From Anaerolineales bacterium (GTDB taxonomy: Bacteria; Chloroflexota; Anaerolineae; Anaerolineales; Villigracilaceae), in assembly GCA_017882065.1 (NCBI GenBank), contig JADGQD010000057.1, positions 1 through 10,124 on the forward strand: a stretch of DNA of 10,124 nucleotides, read 5' to 3'. This document shows, in pieces, positions 1 through 6,303 of the stretch (positions are counted from its first letter, which is position 1; every line of letters starts with the position of its first letter). The notes under the pieces were generated by a model that saw only the letters and a program-made list of their open reading frames with translations, was not told the origin of the DNA and did not search any database. The position numbers were made by a program, and so were the translations under genes.

Positions 1-320
1 AGATTTTCCTGTCCGCGCCCACAATAGCGGCAGGTACCGTCGGTAGCTCCCAGCCAGGGCACGCCGACCCGTTCCCCGGTCCGGAAGCGCTTCGCCCCCG
101 GTCCGGCCTGGATGACCGTCCCGACGATTTGATGTCCCAACACCAGCGGCAATTTCGGTTCGCTCAGTTCACCGTCCACGATATGCAAGTCGGTGTGGCA
201 GACGCCGCAGGCATGGACTTTGAGCAGAACCTGTCCCGGTCCCGGCTGCGGGATGGGCAATTCAACCAGTCTCAACGGCTGGCCTGGCGCTTCGAATAGC
301 ATGGCGCGCATGGTTTGCAT
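1..320 (-). CDS. Zinc-dependent alcohol dehydrogenase, MDR family (5' part, cut by window edge)
   Basis: The visible 106 residues are the N-terminal GroES-like catalytic domain of a medium-chain dehydrogenase, which oxidises or reduces an alcohol/aldehyde pair with NAD(P) in the cytoplasm. Motifs seen: GVCHTDLH around residues 39-46, with C41 as probable catalytic zinc ligand; GHQIVG at 62-67, with H63 as second ligand; GVPWLG at 86-91; and the start of the structural zinc lobe, CRYC at 97-100. This pattern resembles the zinc-binding alcohol dehydrogenase subgroup related to mycobacterial AdhA. Two family positions look changed: Q64 where most members have Glu, and D94 where the first structural-zinc Cys is expected. 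The start at 320 has an AAGGAG site 5 nt upstream (326-331), directly abutting the stop of the preceding M23 gene, so the two are probably co-transcribed. Later Met residues at 4 and 7 lie too far from that site. The rest of the gene, including the NAD-binding domain, is outside the window. Confidence 0.9.
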   Translation of the reverse strand, partial: MQTMRAMLFEAPGQPLRLVELPIPQPGPGQVLLKVHACGVCHTDLHIVDGELSEPKLPLVLGHQIVGTVIQAGPGAKRFRTGERVGVPWLGATDGTCRYCGRGQEN

Positions 321-331
321 CTCGGCTCCTT

Positions 332-1063
332 TCAGGGTGTGGGCAGAAACGGTGTGACATCATGACCGTCGCGCCAGGCCACAAGGAATGGGAACGGGTC
401 CACTTCGCCGCGGCGGGCGCGCCAGTCCTCGGGATAGGTGGGATGCGAAATCCCGAAGTGAACATGGGATGGGGTGGCACGGGCATTGCCGGTGTGACCA
501 ACGTAGCCGAGCACTTGTCCCGCAGCTACCCGCACCCCGGGACTGATCCCCGGTTCGATGGCCGACAGGTGCGACCCATAGTAGCGCACGCCATCGTCCC
601 CGAGGATGGCGACGCATAACCCGCCGCGCAGGGTCAGATCATCGTGCTCCGGGTCCCAGAGGTCTTCGTAGGAGACGAAGTCAACCACGCCGTTCATTAC
701 GGCGACAAACCTTGCCCCTTCCGGGGCGATGATATCCGTGGCCGGATAACCGTGACTGGCTACGCTCTCAGCGAAATCAGCCACGCTCGATGGCTGGACC
801 GGAAAAACACAGGTCCATGAAATCGGAGTCTCAATGGGAGTTTCAGTCAGTGTTTCGGTCGGTGTTTCGGATGGCGTGACCGTGAGCGTTTCAGTGTCAT
901 CTGGGGATGGGAAAGGAGTGAGAGTGAGGGGCAGGAGAGAAGGGGGGACTGTAACGGTGGGAAGAGGTGCGGAGGTGGGAGAGGGAAGCGGTAAAGGGAT
1001 GCCCAGCATCGGAGAGCAACCGGCCAACAGAAATCCGAGAATCAGAAGAAGGCTCCGTTTCAT
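332..1063 (-). CDS. M23 (LytM-type) peptidase-domain lipoprotein
   Basis: This 243-residue protein has a lipoprotein signal peptide: a hydrophobic stretch at residues 4-14 and lipobox LLAGC with Cys16. A Pro/Thr-rich linker (about 24-80) follows, then a C-terminal M23 metallopeptidase domain (about 95-230). Possible zinc and catalytic residues are H104 and D110 in HGYPATD, H165 in YYGSHL, and H200/H202 in HVHFG. Typical M23 enzymes use a shorter H-x3-D spacing; H-x5-D is, from memory, seen in other members of the fold. The family cuts peptide cross-links in cell walls, or serves as an inactive activator of wall hydrolases. Here the domain would sit outside the membrane on a flexible tether. 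The ATG at 1063 is preceded by AGGTGA (1072-1077), which overlaps the stop of the 83-residue gene upstream, indicating translational coupling. The alcohol dehydrogenase gene follows 11 nt after its stop. Confident on domain, unsure on substrate. Confidence 0.88.
   Translation of the reverse strand: MKRSLLLILGFLLAGCSPMLGIPLPLPSPTSAPLPTVTVPPSLLPLTLTPFPSPDDTETLTVTPSETPTETLTETPIETPISWTCVFPVQPSSVADFAESVASHGYPATDIIAPEGARFVAVMNGVVDFVSYEDLWDPEHDDLTLRGGLCVAILGDDGVRYYGSHLSAIEPGISPGVRVAAGQVLGYVGHTGNARATPSHVHFGISHPTYPEDWRARRGEVDPFPFLVAWRDGHDVTPFLPTP
839..898 (-). repeat. Degenerate 12-bp tandem repeat encoding the Thr/Glu linker
   Basis: Five consecutive 12-bp units (839-850, 851-862, 863-874, 875-886, 887-898) share a core like GTTTCGGTCGG on the plus strand. 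On the coding strand they give repeated Thr-Glu-Thr/Thr-Pro quartets in the M23 lipoprotein. The units diverge by a few bases each, so this is an old minisatellite kept in frame as a spacer and not a recent expansion. It explains the long valine/serine-rich open frame seen on the opposite strand. Confidence 0.7.
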
Positions 1064-1071
1064 GGTTCAAG

Positions 1072-1323
1072 TCACCTTTTTTTGTGCAACGCTTCCAAGT
1101 CCGGGATGTCCTGCGCGGCTCGGCGCAGAATATCGAAGGCAGTATCCGTCAGCAGGTCCAGGCGCATTGCAGCAACCGGTTCTCCGATATCGGCTTGTTC
1201 AAGTATTTTGATGATATTGCCGCGCAATCCGCTGGCGCGCCGCGCCCAGCGCGAGTCAACCGAAAGCCGTTCCAGACGGGCGGCGAGCAGGCGGAGTAGT
1301 GCGATTGGCTGGTTGTCAGTCAC
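1072..1323 (-). CDS. Small conserved-looking hypothetical protein (83 aa)
   Basis: I do not recognise a named family. The 83 residues are mostly predicted helix, rich in Leu, Arg and Ala, with no signal peptide, membrane segment or Cys. It has an amphipathic N-terminal helix (ALLRLLAARLERL, residues 8-20), an Arg-rich stretch (RWARRASGLRG, 25-35) and a charged C-terminus ending KKR. It looks like a small cytosolic helical-bundle protein, possibly a protein- or nucleic-acid-binding adaptor, but that is a guess. The start is a GTG at 1321-1323. No Shine-Dalgarno precedes it, and an in-frame stop lies just upstream with no other canonical start between. A TATAAT box ends 6 nt before the GTG, so the message is probably leaderless. 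Its TGA stop (1072-1074) lies inside the ribosome-binding site of the M23 gene, which supports it as a real, translated gene. Confidence 0.65.
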   Translation of the reverse strand: MTDNQPIALLRLLAARLERLSVDSRWARRASGLRGNIIKILEQADIGEPVAAMRLDLLTDTAFDILRRAAQDIPDLEALHKKR

Positions 1324-1329
1324 GAGGGT

Positions 1330-1357
1330 ATTATAGCGTAAGGCGACCCATCGTCAG
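1330..1357 (-). promoter_or_regulatory. Sigma-70-type promoter for the 83-aa gene / M23 / ADH unit
   Basis: Read on the minus strand, a perfect TATAAT occupies 1330-1335. A CTGACG hexamer (four of six bases matching TTGACA) occupies 1352-1357, with a 16-nt spacer. The expected transcription start falls at or next to 1323, the first base of the GTG start codon, predicting a leaderless transcript. The -35 element lies inside the loop and arm of the terminator-like hairpin of the preceding operon. Confidence 0.6.
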
Positions 1358-1369
1358 GATGGATCGCCT
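1341..1369 (-). terminator. Hairpin after the sugar-utilisation operon, probable terminator
   Basis: A 12-bp stem (1341-1352 against 1358-1369) closes a 5-nt loop (1353-1357), 35 nt after the kinase stop codon. The single non-Watson-Crick position is a G:U pair in minus-strand RNA but a C:A mismatch in plus-strand RNA, so the structure fits transcription in the minus direction. The following bases are only mildly T-rich, so termination may be partial or need a factor. Confidence 0.55.
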
Positions 1370-1403
1370 ATTGTTTAAATACCGGCAGTGAGCGACCGGG
1401 GGT

Positions 1404-2393
1404 TTAATCTTTGATTTCTTTGAGCAATTTTCGGGTAGTCTCGATGAGTTTCGAGCGCACTGGGCGGGCATCCTGACCGGCTTCCTGCATTCCCAGAACG
1501 ATGCCACCGACCACCGGGGGGACAGTCAGGCGAATCAATCTGGCTCCCGGCGCAGTGCGTTGGATAGTCGCGCGCATACTCTCGGTCATCAACGGATGCC
1601 CGTCGTACAGACTGCCGATCAGTACAATATCGAAGACCTCTTTTTGCAGATCAAGTTGGTTAATGACGCTGACGGCCATCATCCCCAGTTCGCTGCCCGC
1701 CCAGCGGATGACTTCCAGGGCTTGCGGGTCGCCCTGCCGGGCAATCTCGAAGACAAGCAGGATCATGGCCGGGTTGAAGGCGAAGCGGCCCAGGTACACC
1801 CCTTCGACCAGGTCATCCAGGTCTTTGGCTCCGGTTTGCTGTAAAAAGGCGGGAGTAAGGGCGGTAGTGATTCCGCGTTTGACCCACTCGAAAGTGACGG
1901 CGCGCATCGCGCGGGCAAGGATGTCGAAGCCTCCGGCAGCTTCCCCGGACCAATGACTGCCGCCACCCACCACGCGGCCTTCCCGCTGGTGGTCCTTGCT
2001 CCAGCCGCGGCAGTTGCAGCCGGTACCCGAAACGACCGAGATGCCCCATCCTTCTGCCGCGCCAGCCAGAATCCCAAGAGTGGTGTCATTGACGATCTCC
2101 AACGGACACGGCAGTTTCAAAGGCTGGATGGCGTCCAGGTGAGCCTGCCGCTGGCTGGGCCAGTCGTAACCAGCCAGTCCCATCCCCGTCCCGGCAATTT
2201 GTGAGATTCTGATTTTTGCCATCTCAAGGGCCTGGGTGGTGATATCGAGCAGGTTTTTGGTGAGTCTGTCGTAGCCGACCGACTCCCAGTTACCGGGGCC
2301 GGCCAGGCCAAAGCCGACGGCCTCACCGGTCTCATCTGCGATCAGGGCGTGCGTTTTGGTCCCGCCTGCGTCTACACCGAGAAAATATCTCAT
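1404..2393 (-). CDS. BadF/BadG/BcrA/BcrD-family sugar kinase, N-acetylglucosamine-kinase-like
   Basis: This 329-residue cytosolic protein of the ASKHA (actin/hexokinase) fold probably phosphorylates a sugar or amino sugar released by the neighbouring glycosidases. The phosphate-1 loop is DAGGTKT at residues 8-14. A GMGLAGYD segment is at 69-76, a probable catalytic Asp in EIVNDTT at 99-105, and the phosphate-2 loop VVSGTGCNCRG at 120-130. The last strongly resembles the SGTGSNCR segment of eukaryotic GlcNAc kinase. Downstream, GGGSHWSGEAAGG (143-155) replaces the usual GDEGS-type segment, so the acceptor sugar may differ. Start choice: an ATG at 2432 overlaps the GH4 stop as ATGA, but it has no ribosome-binding site and would add 13 non-family residues. 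The ATG at 2393 has AGAGG 7 nt upstream and begins exactly at the family N-terminus. It is the last gene of the operon. The GlcNAc assignment is inference; 2-keto sugar or glucosamine kinase are alternatives. Confidence 0.85.
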   Translation of the reverse strand: MRYFLGVDAGGTKTHALIADETGEAVGFGLAGPGNWESVGYDRLTKNLLDITTQALEMAKIRISQIAGTGMGLAGYDWPSQRQAHLDAIQPLKLPCPLEIVNDTTLGILAGAAEGWGISVVSGTGCNCRGWSKDHQREGRVVGGGSHWSGEAAGGFDILARAMRAVTFEWVKRGITTALTPAFLQQTGAKDLDDLVEGVYLGRFAFNPAMILLVFEIARQGDPQALEVIRWAGSELGMMAVSVINQLDLQKEVFDIVLIGSLYDGHPLMTESMRATIQRTAPGARLIRLTVPPVVGGIVLGMQEAGQDARPVRSKLIETTRKLLKEIKD

Positions 2394-2428
2394 TTCTTTT
2401 CCTCTATCACGGGATTTTCCAAAAGCGC

Positions 2429-3823
2429 TCATTTCCAGAACTGCGGCAGATATTCTTTATAACTGGTCAAATAATCATCCAGAATCTGCTTAGCGAGTTC
2501 GAAATCGTTAACCACCGGGTCGAGCAGGAGGCATTGCAGGGCTTTCTCGCGCGAGCCTTCGACGGCCGCGTCTACGCATAACTGGGCGACGGTGACTTCG
2601 CGGCGCAGGATTTCGGCCACCGGTTCGGGGAACGCTCCAACGTGGACCGGGTGGATGCCGTCACCGTCCACCACCACCGGCGTCTCTACTGTACAACCGA
2701 GCGGCAGGTTGGTGATCTGTCCCTGATTGGACAGGTTGGCCGCCAGGTGGTAGCGCGTACTCGCTCCGGCCACGTTCTCGATCATCTCCAGTGCACCCTC
2801 GGAATCGGTATCTTTCAGGCCATCAATCGTTGCCTCGCCGTCGGCCATGCTTTTAAGTCTCTCGTGTTCGAACTCGCGCAAAGCGGCGTTCATATCCCAG
2901 TCGTAGAGCGGGAGGTGGTACTTTTCCCAGGGCTTGGTGGCCGGGTCCGAGACCCAGGGCAGGTACTCGCACAGATGGCTGTCGCCGGGAACGGGGAACA
3001 GGCCAAAGGCATCGAAGACGCGCCTCGTCAGGGGCTCAAAGGCCGGGTCCAGTTCGAAGAAGCGTTTCTTGAAGAGCGGATAAAGGTCTTCGCCGGTCTG
3101 CCGGTCGCGGATGGAGATGATCCAGGAGAAGTGGTTCAGCCCGGCGGCGCGAATATCCACGCGTGGGACGATCTGCGTTTTGACCTGAGTGTGGAGCGGG
3201 GCCTGCATGGGATCAGCGTGCATCCCAACGATGCCCTCTGGCACCTCGATACCCAAGTCTTTGGCCAGGGCAATGCCCACCATCGTGTAGCCGATGAAAA
3301 TCTGGTGGCACAGACCGACGGCCTTGATTTTAGTATGGCGGTTGACCGCGTCGCAGATGCGGATCATCGGGTTTGTAAAATTGATGAACCAGGCATCTGG
3401 GCACGCCTGCTCCATGTCATGGGCGATCCCCATCACCGGGCCGATATTACGGGCTGCGTGGGCAAATCCACCCGGGCCGCCATTCTCGGCGTACGGCTGC
3501 CGGACCCCGTACTTGAGCGGGATTTCAAAGTCTTTTCTCCACAGTCCTTCGCGTGCCCCAACTTCGATGGCCGAGACGACAAAGCCCGCGCCTTCGAGTG
3601 CTTCTTGATGATGGGTGTGGGCGGTGATGGTGATGCCAGAATCCCACTCGCGGTTTAGCCGTTCAGCCAGACGTCTAACAGTATCGAGCGTTTCGAGATT
3701 ATGGTCAACGAGTGCCAGCGTGGAGCCGCGCAGTTTTTTGCTACGCACCAGGGCAGAAAGCGTATTTTCCCCAAAGGAGGCGCTGCCTGCGCCGATGACA
3801 ACGATTTTGGTTGGGAGAGTCAT
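2429..3823 (-). CDS. Glycoside hydrolase family 4 (NAD+ and divalent-metal-dependent glycosidase)
   Basis: GH4 enzymes break glycosidic bonds by an oxidation/elimination route using NAD+, Mn2+ and reducing conditions, in the cytoplasm. The 464-residue length is normal. Seen in order: Rossmann dinucleotide loop GAGSASFG (residues 11-18); acidic end of strand two, ALVDHN (37-42); NGGPGGF (114-120); NFTNP (148-152); metal-binding GLCH (170-173, Cys172 and His173); and GLNHFSW (228-234) with a second metal-ligand His. His after Cys argues for an unphosphorylated substrate, as in alpha-glucosidases, alpha-galactosidases and alpha-glucuronidases, and against the 6-phospho-glycosidase clades. The residue after Cys-His is Gln, which I do not associate with a characterised clade. 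The ATG at 3823 has GGTGA 5 nt upstream (3829-3833); GTG codons at 3832 and 3835 would overlap that site. Its stop overlaps the first possible start of the kinase frame, so the two are coupled. The annotation to family is firm; substrate is open. Confidence 0.93.
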   Translation of the reverse strand: MTLPTKIVVIGAGSASFGENTLSALVRSKKLRGSTLALVDHNLETLDTVRRLAERLNREWDSGITITAHTHHQEALEGAGFVVSAIEVGAREGLWRKDFEIPLKYGVRQPYAENGGPGGFAHAARNIGPVMGIAHDMEQACPDAWFINFTNPMIRICDAVNRHTKIKAVGLCHQIFIGYTMVGIALAKDLGIEVPEGIVGMHADPMQAPLHTQVKTQIVPRVDIRAAGLNHFSWIISIRDRQTGEDLYPLFKKRFFELDPAFEPLTRRVFDAFGLFPVPGDSHLCEYLPWVSDPATKPWEKYHLPLYDWDMNAALREFEHERLKSMADGEATIDGLKDTDSEGALEMIENVAGASTRYHLAANLSNQGQITNLPLGCTVETPVVVDGDGIHPVHVGAFPEPVAEILRREVTVAQLCVDAAVEGSREKALQCLLLDPVVNDFELAKQILDDYLTSYKEYLPQFWK

Positions 3824-3853
3824 AGTAGTCACCACATTGGATAAACATGAATT

Positions 3854-3869
3854 TTCTTCGTGTTCTTCG
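3854..3869 (-). repeat. Two-copy 9-nt direct repeat in the GH2-GH4 intergenic gap
   Basis: TTCTTCG occurs at 3854-3860 and again at 3863-3869 on the plus strand, a 9-nt period (TTCTTCGTG). It sits in the 78-nt gap between the GH2 stop and the GH4 start, the only substantial gap between the enzyme genes. Short CGAAGAACA-like repeats of this kind recur in intergenic DNA of several environmental bacteria, so it may be a remnant of a dispersed repeat; that link is from memory and untested. Confidence 0.35.
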
Positions 3870-3901
3870 CATCCCTAGGTCCCATTTTTATTGGATTGCG
3901 G

Positions 3902-6268
3902 TTATTGGACGGTCAATTCATACCAGTTCTCGCCGAGTGTTTTGCTGCTCGAGGTGATAGTTACCATTAGCTTGTACTTCCCCGGCCCAAGCGATGGCAG
4001 AGTCAATTTGGTCTCTGCCGAGACCCCATCGGCAGGGATGTGCACTGGGAAGGTAGCTGAGGCAATATCGCCCATCCCACCTTCCAGGCGCCAGTCGCAG
4101 GTCGCACCGGGGAGGGCTTGCGCCAGGTCGTTGACGACGCAGAACGACACCAGGATCGCTTTGCCGGCTTCCATATTATCCGGCAGCCTAAAACTGGGCA
4201 GAACCGGCTGCATGGATCGCCGCAGGGCGTCAAAGGCGGGCTTTGGGGTCCGCCAGTAATCCACCACCGACCAGGTCACGGCGGGCCAGGGGTCGCTGAA
4301 ATCGAACTGGAAGAGACCGGTGACTTTGGTGTACTTGGCGCGCCGGTAGCATTCCGTGGCATATTGAATGACCCAACTCTGATATGCCTGGCTGTTGGCA
4401 ATAAATTGATCCAGCGAGACGCCCAAGGCGATCCCGTTATCGAAGGTCTCGGCAGGCTGGAAATCATGGAAGCGCCAGGTTTCCCAGACTTCACGGGGGT
4501 GGTGCAGTTCCTCCGGCGTTTTCTCGATGGGTGGAATGTTTTTGTAAGTAGAGCGCTCCATTTTTATGCCCCAGGCTTTCATCCACTCCTGGATGGATTT
4601 CCAATGGTTCTTTTCGGTCAAATTCCACAGGGACGTGCCAAATTTGATCAGAGTTTTTGTGGTCGTACTGATCTTTTTCTGAGAGTCGAGCCAGCCTTTG
4701 AAGCGCACTAATTCAGAGTAACCGGCATCCGGTCCGAACTGCGGTAACATGCGCTGGACGTTTTGTCTGACCGGCAGCCCCTGCGCTCCGTACTCGGTTA
4801 CGAAAGGAGCGGCAGGCAGATTCTGATAGTCGCGCCAATGGCCCACATACCAGCCGGGATAGGTGTGCCCATCACCGGTGCCGGAGTTGCGGTGAACGTA
4901 GCGCGCCGGGTCGAGTTCGCGAACAACCGCTTCCAGCCGCGCATCCAGGTCGCGGTTGTGGGCTGGATCATAAAGACCGCCCGCCTGGCCCGCCATCCAG
5001 GGTGCATCCCAGGGACTTTCGTTGTGACAGCACCAGGCGGCGATGGATGGGTGGTTGTACAGTCCGGTAACCATAGCCCGCATCTGGCGTTCGGCCTCGG
5101 CGTGGAATTCCGGTTCGTCCGAATAGCCCCATTGGAATGGGAAATCCTGCCAGACGAGCATCCCGGCCCGGTCACAGGCTTCGTGGAATTCGGGCGGCAG
5201 CACATGGGCGTGGACGCGCAGGATGTTCAGGTTGGCTTGCTTTGCCAGGGCCACATCGCGGGAGTAGAAGTCACCGCCCGCGCCACCGCCAAATGGGTGT
5301 TCCTTGCCGCCGGCCGCTTCCAGGAAAAGCGTTTCAGCCAGCCACTGGGAAGGCAGATAGTTCGAGCCGCGCGGAAAGTAAGATTGGCCGTTGATGAACC
5401 AGCGGAAACCAGCCTCCACCCGGACGGTGCGAAAGCCAAACAGGCTGGAGCGGGAGAAAGTCTCCTTGGTGGAAACCAGCGAAGCCGATACATCGTACAA
5501 GTGTGGAAATCCCCGGTCCCAGGGCTGCCAGGGACGAATGTCTTTGACAGACATCTGAATTGAGTGGACGCTCTCGCCTTCCGGCAACTCCAGTGTGAAC
5601 CTGCCAGTCTGAGTCTTGCCTTTGAAATTCTCGGGGGCGCAACGGACCTCGAGCTGGGCGCGCTGTTTCCGGGTCCGGTTGCGCACCGTGAGTTCGGCGT
5701 GAAGGGCGGGGGGCTGAGTGTCCATGTCCGCGCGCAGGAGCAGACGGTCGATCGTTACTGCACCGTGCTGCTCGAGATAGACACGGTTCCAAATTCCGCC
5801 GGTGTTATAGGATTGACCGACAGGTTCCCACCCTCCGCCAGGACGGCAGTCATGGTGGTTGAGTACTCCCTTGATGAGGCGCTTGTGCAAATGCCAGCCA
5901 TCTGGTCCGGGCGTTTCGTAAGGGCTCTCGACTCGCACGGCCAGAGTGTTTTTCCCGGAGCGGAGCGTTTCGGTCACATCGAAAGTGAAGGGTTCGAAAT
6001 AGCCGGTATGATGCCCAAGGTGCTCACCGTTGAGGTATACATCGGCGAAATAATCCACGCCATCGAAATGGAGGGTGGTAAACTCCCCGCGCGTGCGGTG
6101 GCGGAATTCATGGCGGAACCAGACGACACCGTGATGGTCAAGCCCGCCCAGGAACCAGTTTTGCGGAATGTTCATGCGCGGCCAGGCAGAATCGTCAAAT
6201 GCAGGCTTGCTGAATTGTGGATGATCTTCGGCGGAATAGCGCCATAAGCCGTTCAGATAGTTGCTGAT
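3902..6268 (-). CDS. Glycoside hydrolase family 2 protein, beta-mannosidase-like (apparent ATC start)
   Basis: A cytoplasmic beta-glycosidase, with no signal peptide. Numbering from the first ATG (6175): the sugar-binding jelly-roll domain covers about 1-150 (e.g. DGVDYFADVYLNG 38-50, GGIWNRVYLE 126-135). Ig-like domain about 155-255. The TIM-barrel region contains acid/base Glu386 in CCHNESPW and nucleophile Glu461 in VTEYGAQG, both standard GH2 positions. A Lys-rich stretch lies at about 498-551, and a beta domain closes the C-terminus. The overall arrangement most resembles beta-mannosidases, but beta-glucuronidase or beta-galactosidase activity cannot be excluded. The frame stays open upstream of the ATG and encodes 31 more residues, including LNGLWRYSAEDHPQF and FDDSAWPR. 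These are the typical GH2 N-terminal strand, so the true start must lie upstream. No ATG, GTG or TTG is available there. An AGGAG (6275-6279) sits 6 nt before an ATC at 6266-6268, giving 788 residues. If initiation only occurs at ATG, the product is 757 residues and lacks that strand. Confidence 0.9.
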   Translation of the reverse strand: MSNYLNGLWRYSAEDHPQFSKPAFDDSAWPRMNIPQNWFLGGLDHHGVVWFRHEFRHRTRGEFTTLHFDGVDYFADVYLNGEHLGHHTGYFEPFTFDVTETLRSGKNTLAVRVESPYETPGPDGWHLHKRLIKGVLNHHDCRPGGGWEPVGQSYNTGGIWNRVYLEQHGAVTIDRLLLRADMDTQPPALHAELTVRNRTRKQRAQLEVRCAPENFKGKTQTGRFTLELPEGESVHSIQMSVKDIRPWQPWDRGFPHLYDVSASLVSTKETFSRSSLFGFRTVRVEAGFRWFINGQSYFPRGSNYLPSQWLAETLFLEAAGGKEHPFGGGAGGDFYSRDVALAKQANLNILRVHAHVLPPEFHEACDRAGMLVWQDFPFQWGYSDEPEFHAEAERQMRAMVTGLYNHPSIAAWCCHNESPWDAPWMAGQAGGLYDPAHNRDLDARLEAVVRELDPARYVHRNSGTGDGHTYPGWYVGHWRDYQNLPAAPFVTEYGAQGLPVRQNVQRMLPQFGPDAGYSELVRFKGWLDSQKKISTTTKTLIKFGTSLWNLTEKNHWKSIQEWMKAWGIKMERSTYKNIPPIEKTPEELHHPREVWETWRFHDFQPAETFDNGIALGVSLDQFIANSQAYQSWVIQYATECYRRAKYTKVTGLFQFDFSDPWPAVTWSVVDYWRTPKPAFDALRRSMQPVLPSFRLPDNMEAGKAILVSFCVVNDLAQALPGATCDWRLEGGMGDIASATFPVHIPADGVSAETKLTLPSLGPGKYKLMVTITSSSKTLGENWYELTVQ

Positions 6269-6279
6269 GAAAATCTCCT
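6266..6279 (-). promoter_or_regulatory. Ribosome-binding site placing the GH2 start at a non-canonical ATC
   Basis: On the minus strand AGGAG (6275-6279) is followed by six bases and then ATC (6266-6268), an ideal spacing for initiation. It lies 25 nt after the stop of the upstream permease. No canonical start codon in the GH2 frame lies between the upstream in-frame TAA (6299-6301) and the ATG at 6175, which is about 100 nt from this site. Alternatives in frame are ATT at 6272-6274 (abutting the site) and CTG at 6254-6256 (18 nt away). Confidence 0.6.
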
Positions 6280-6303
6280 GATTTGGAATATTTCTATTTT
6301 ACA

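Noticed and set aside
834..1211. Plus-strand frame rich in Val-Ser repeats
   Set aside because: The repeats are the complement of the Thr/Pro linker of the M23 lipoprotein; not an adhesin or surface protein.
1380..1403. CCGG-containing dyad just after the kinase stop
   Set aside because: Only a 4-bp stem of self-complementary CCGG; the 12-bp hairpin downstream is far stronger.
2642..3658. Plus-strand open frame of 338 codons
   Set aside because: It lies entirely antisense to the GH4 gene, whose motifs are clear. Its translation has low-complexity His/Val/Gly composition and no recognisable domain.
3844..3900. 18-codon ORF between the GH2 and GH4 genes, ending in the TGA of the GH4 ribosome-binding site
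   Set aside because: No Shine-Dalgarno and no distinctive composition; length compatible with chance.
4763..6247. Two long plus-strand open frames (4763-5563 and 5564-6247)
   Set aside because: Both are antisense shadows of the GH2 coding sequence in a GC-rich gene; no motif and no sensible ribosome site.
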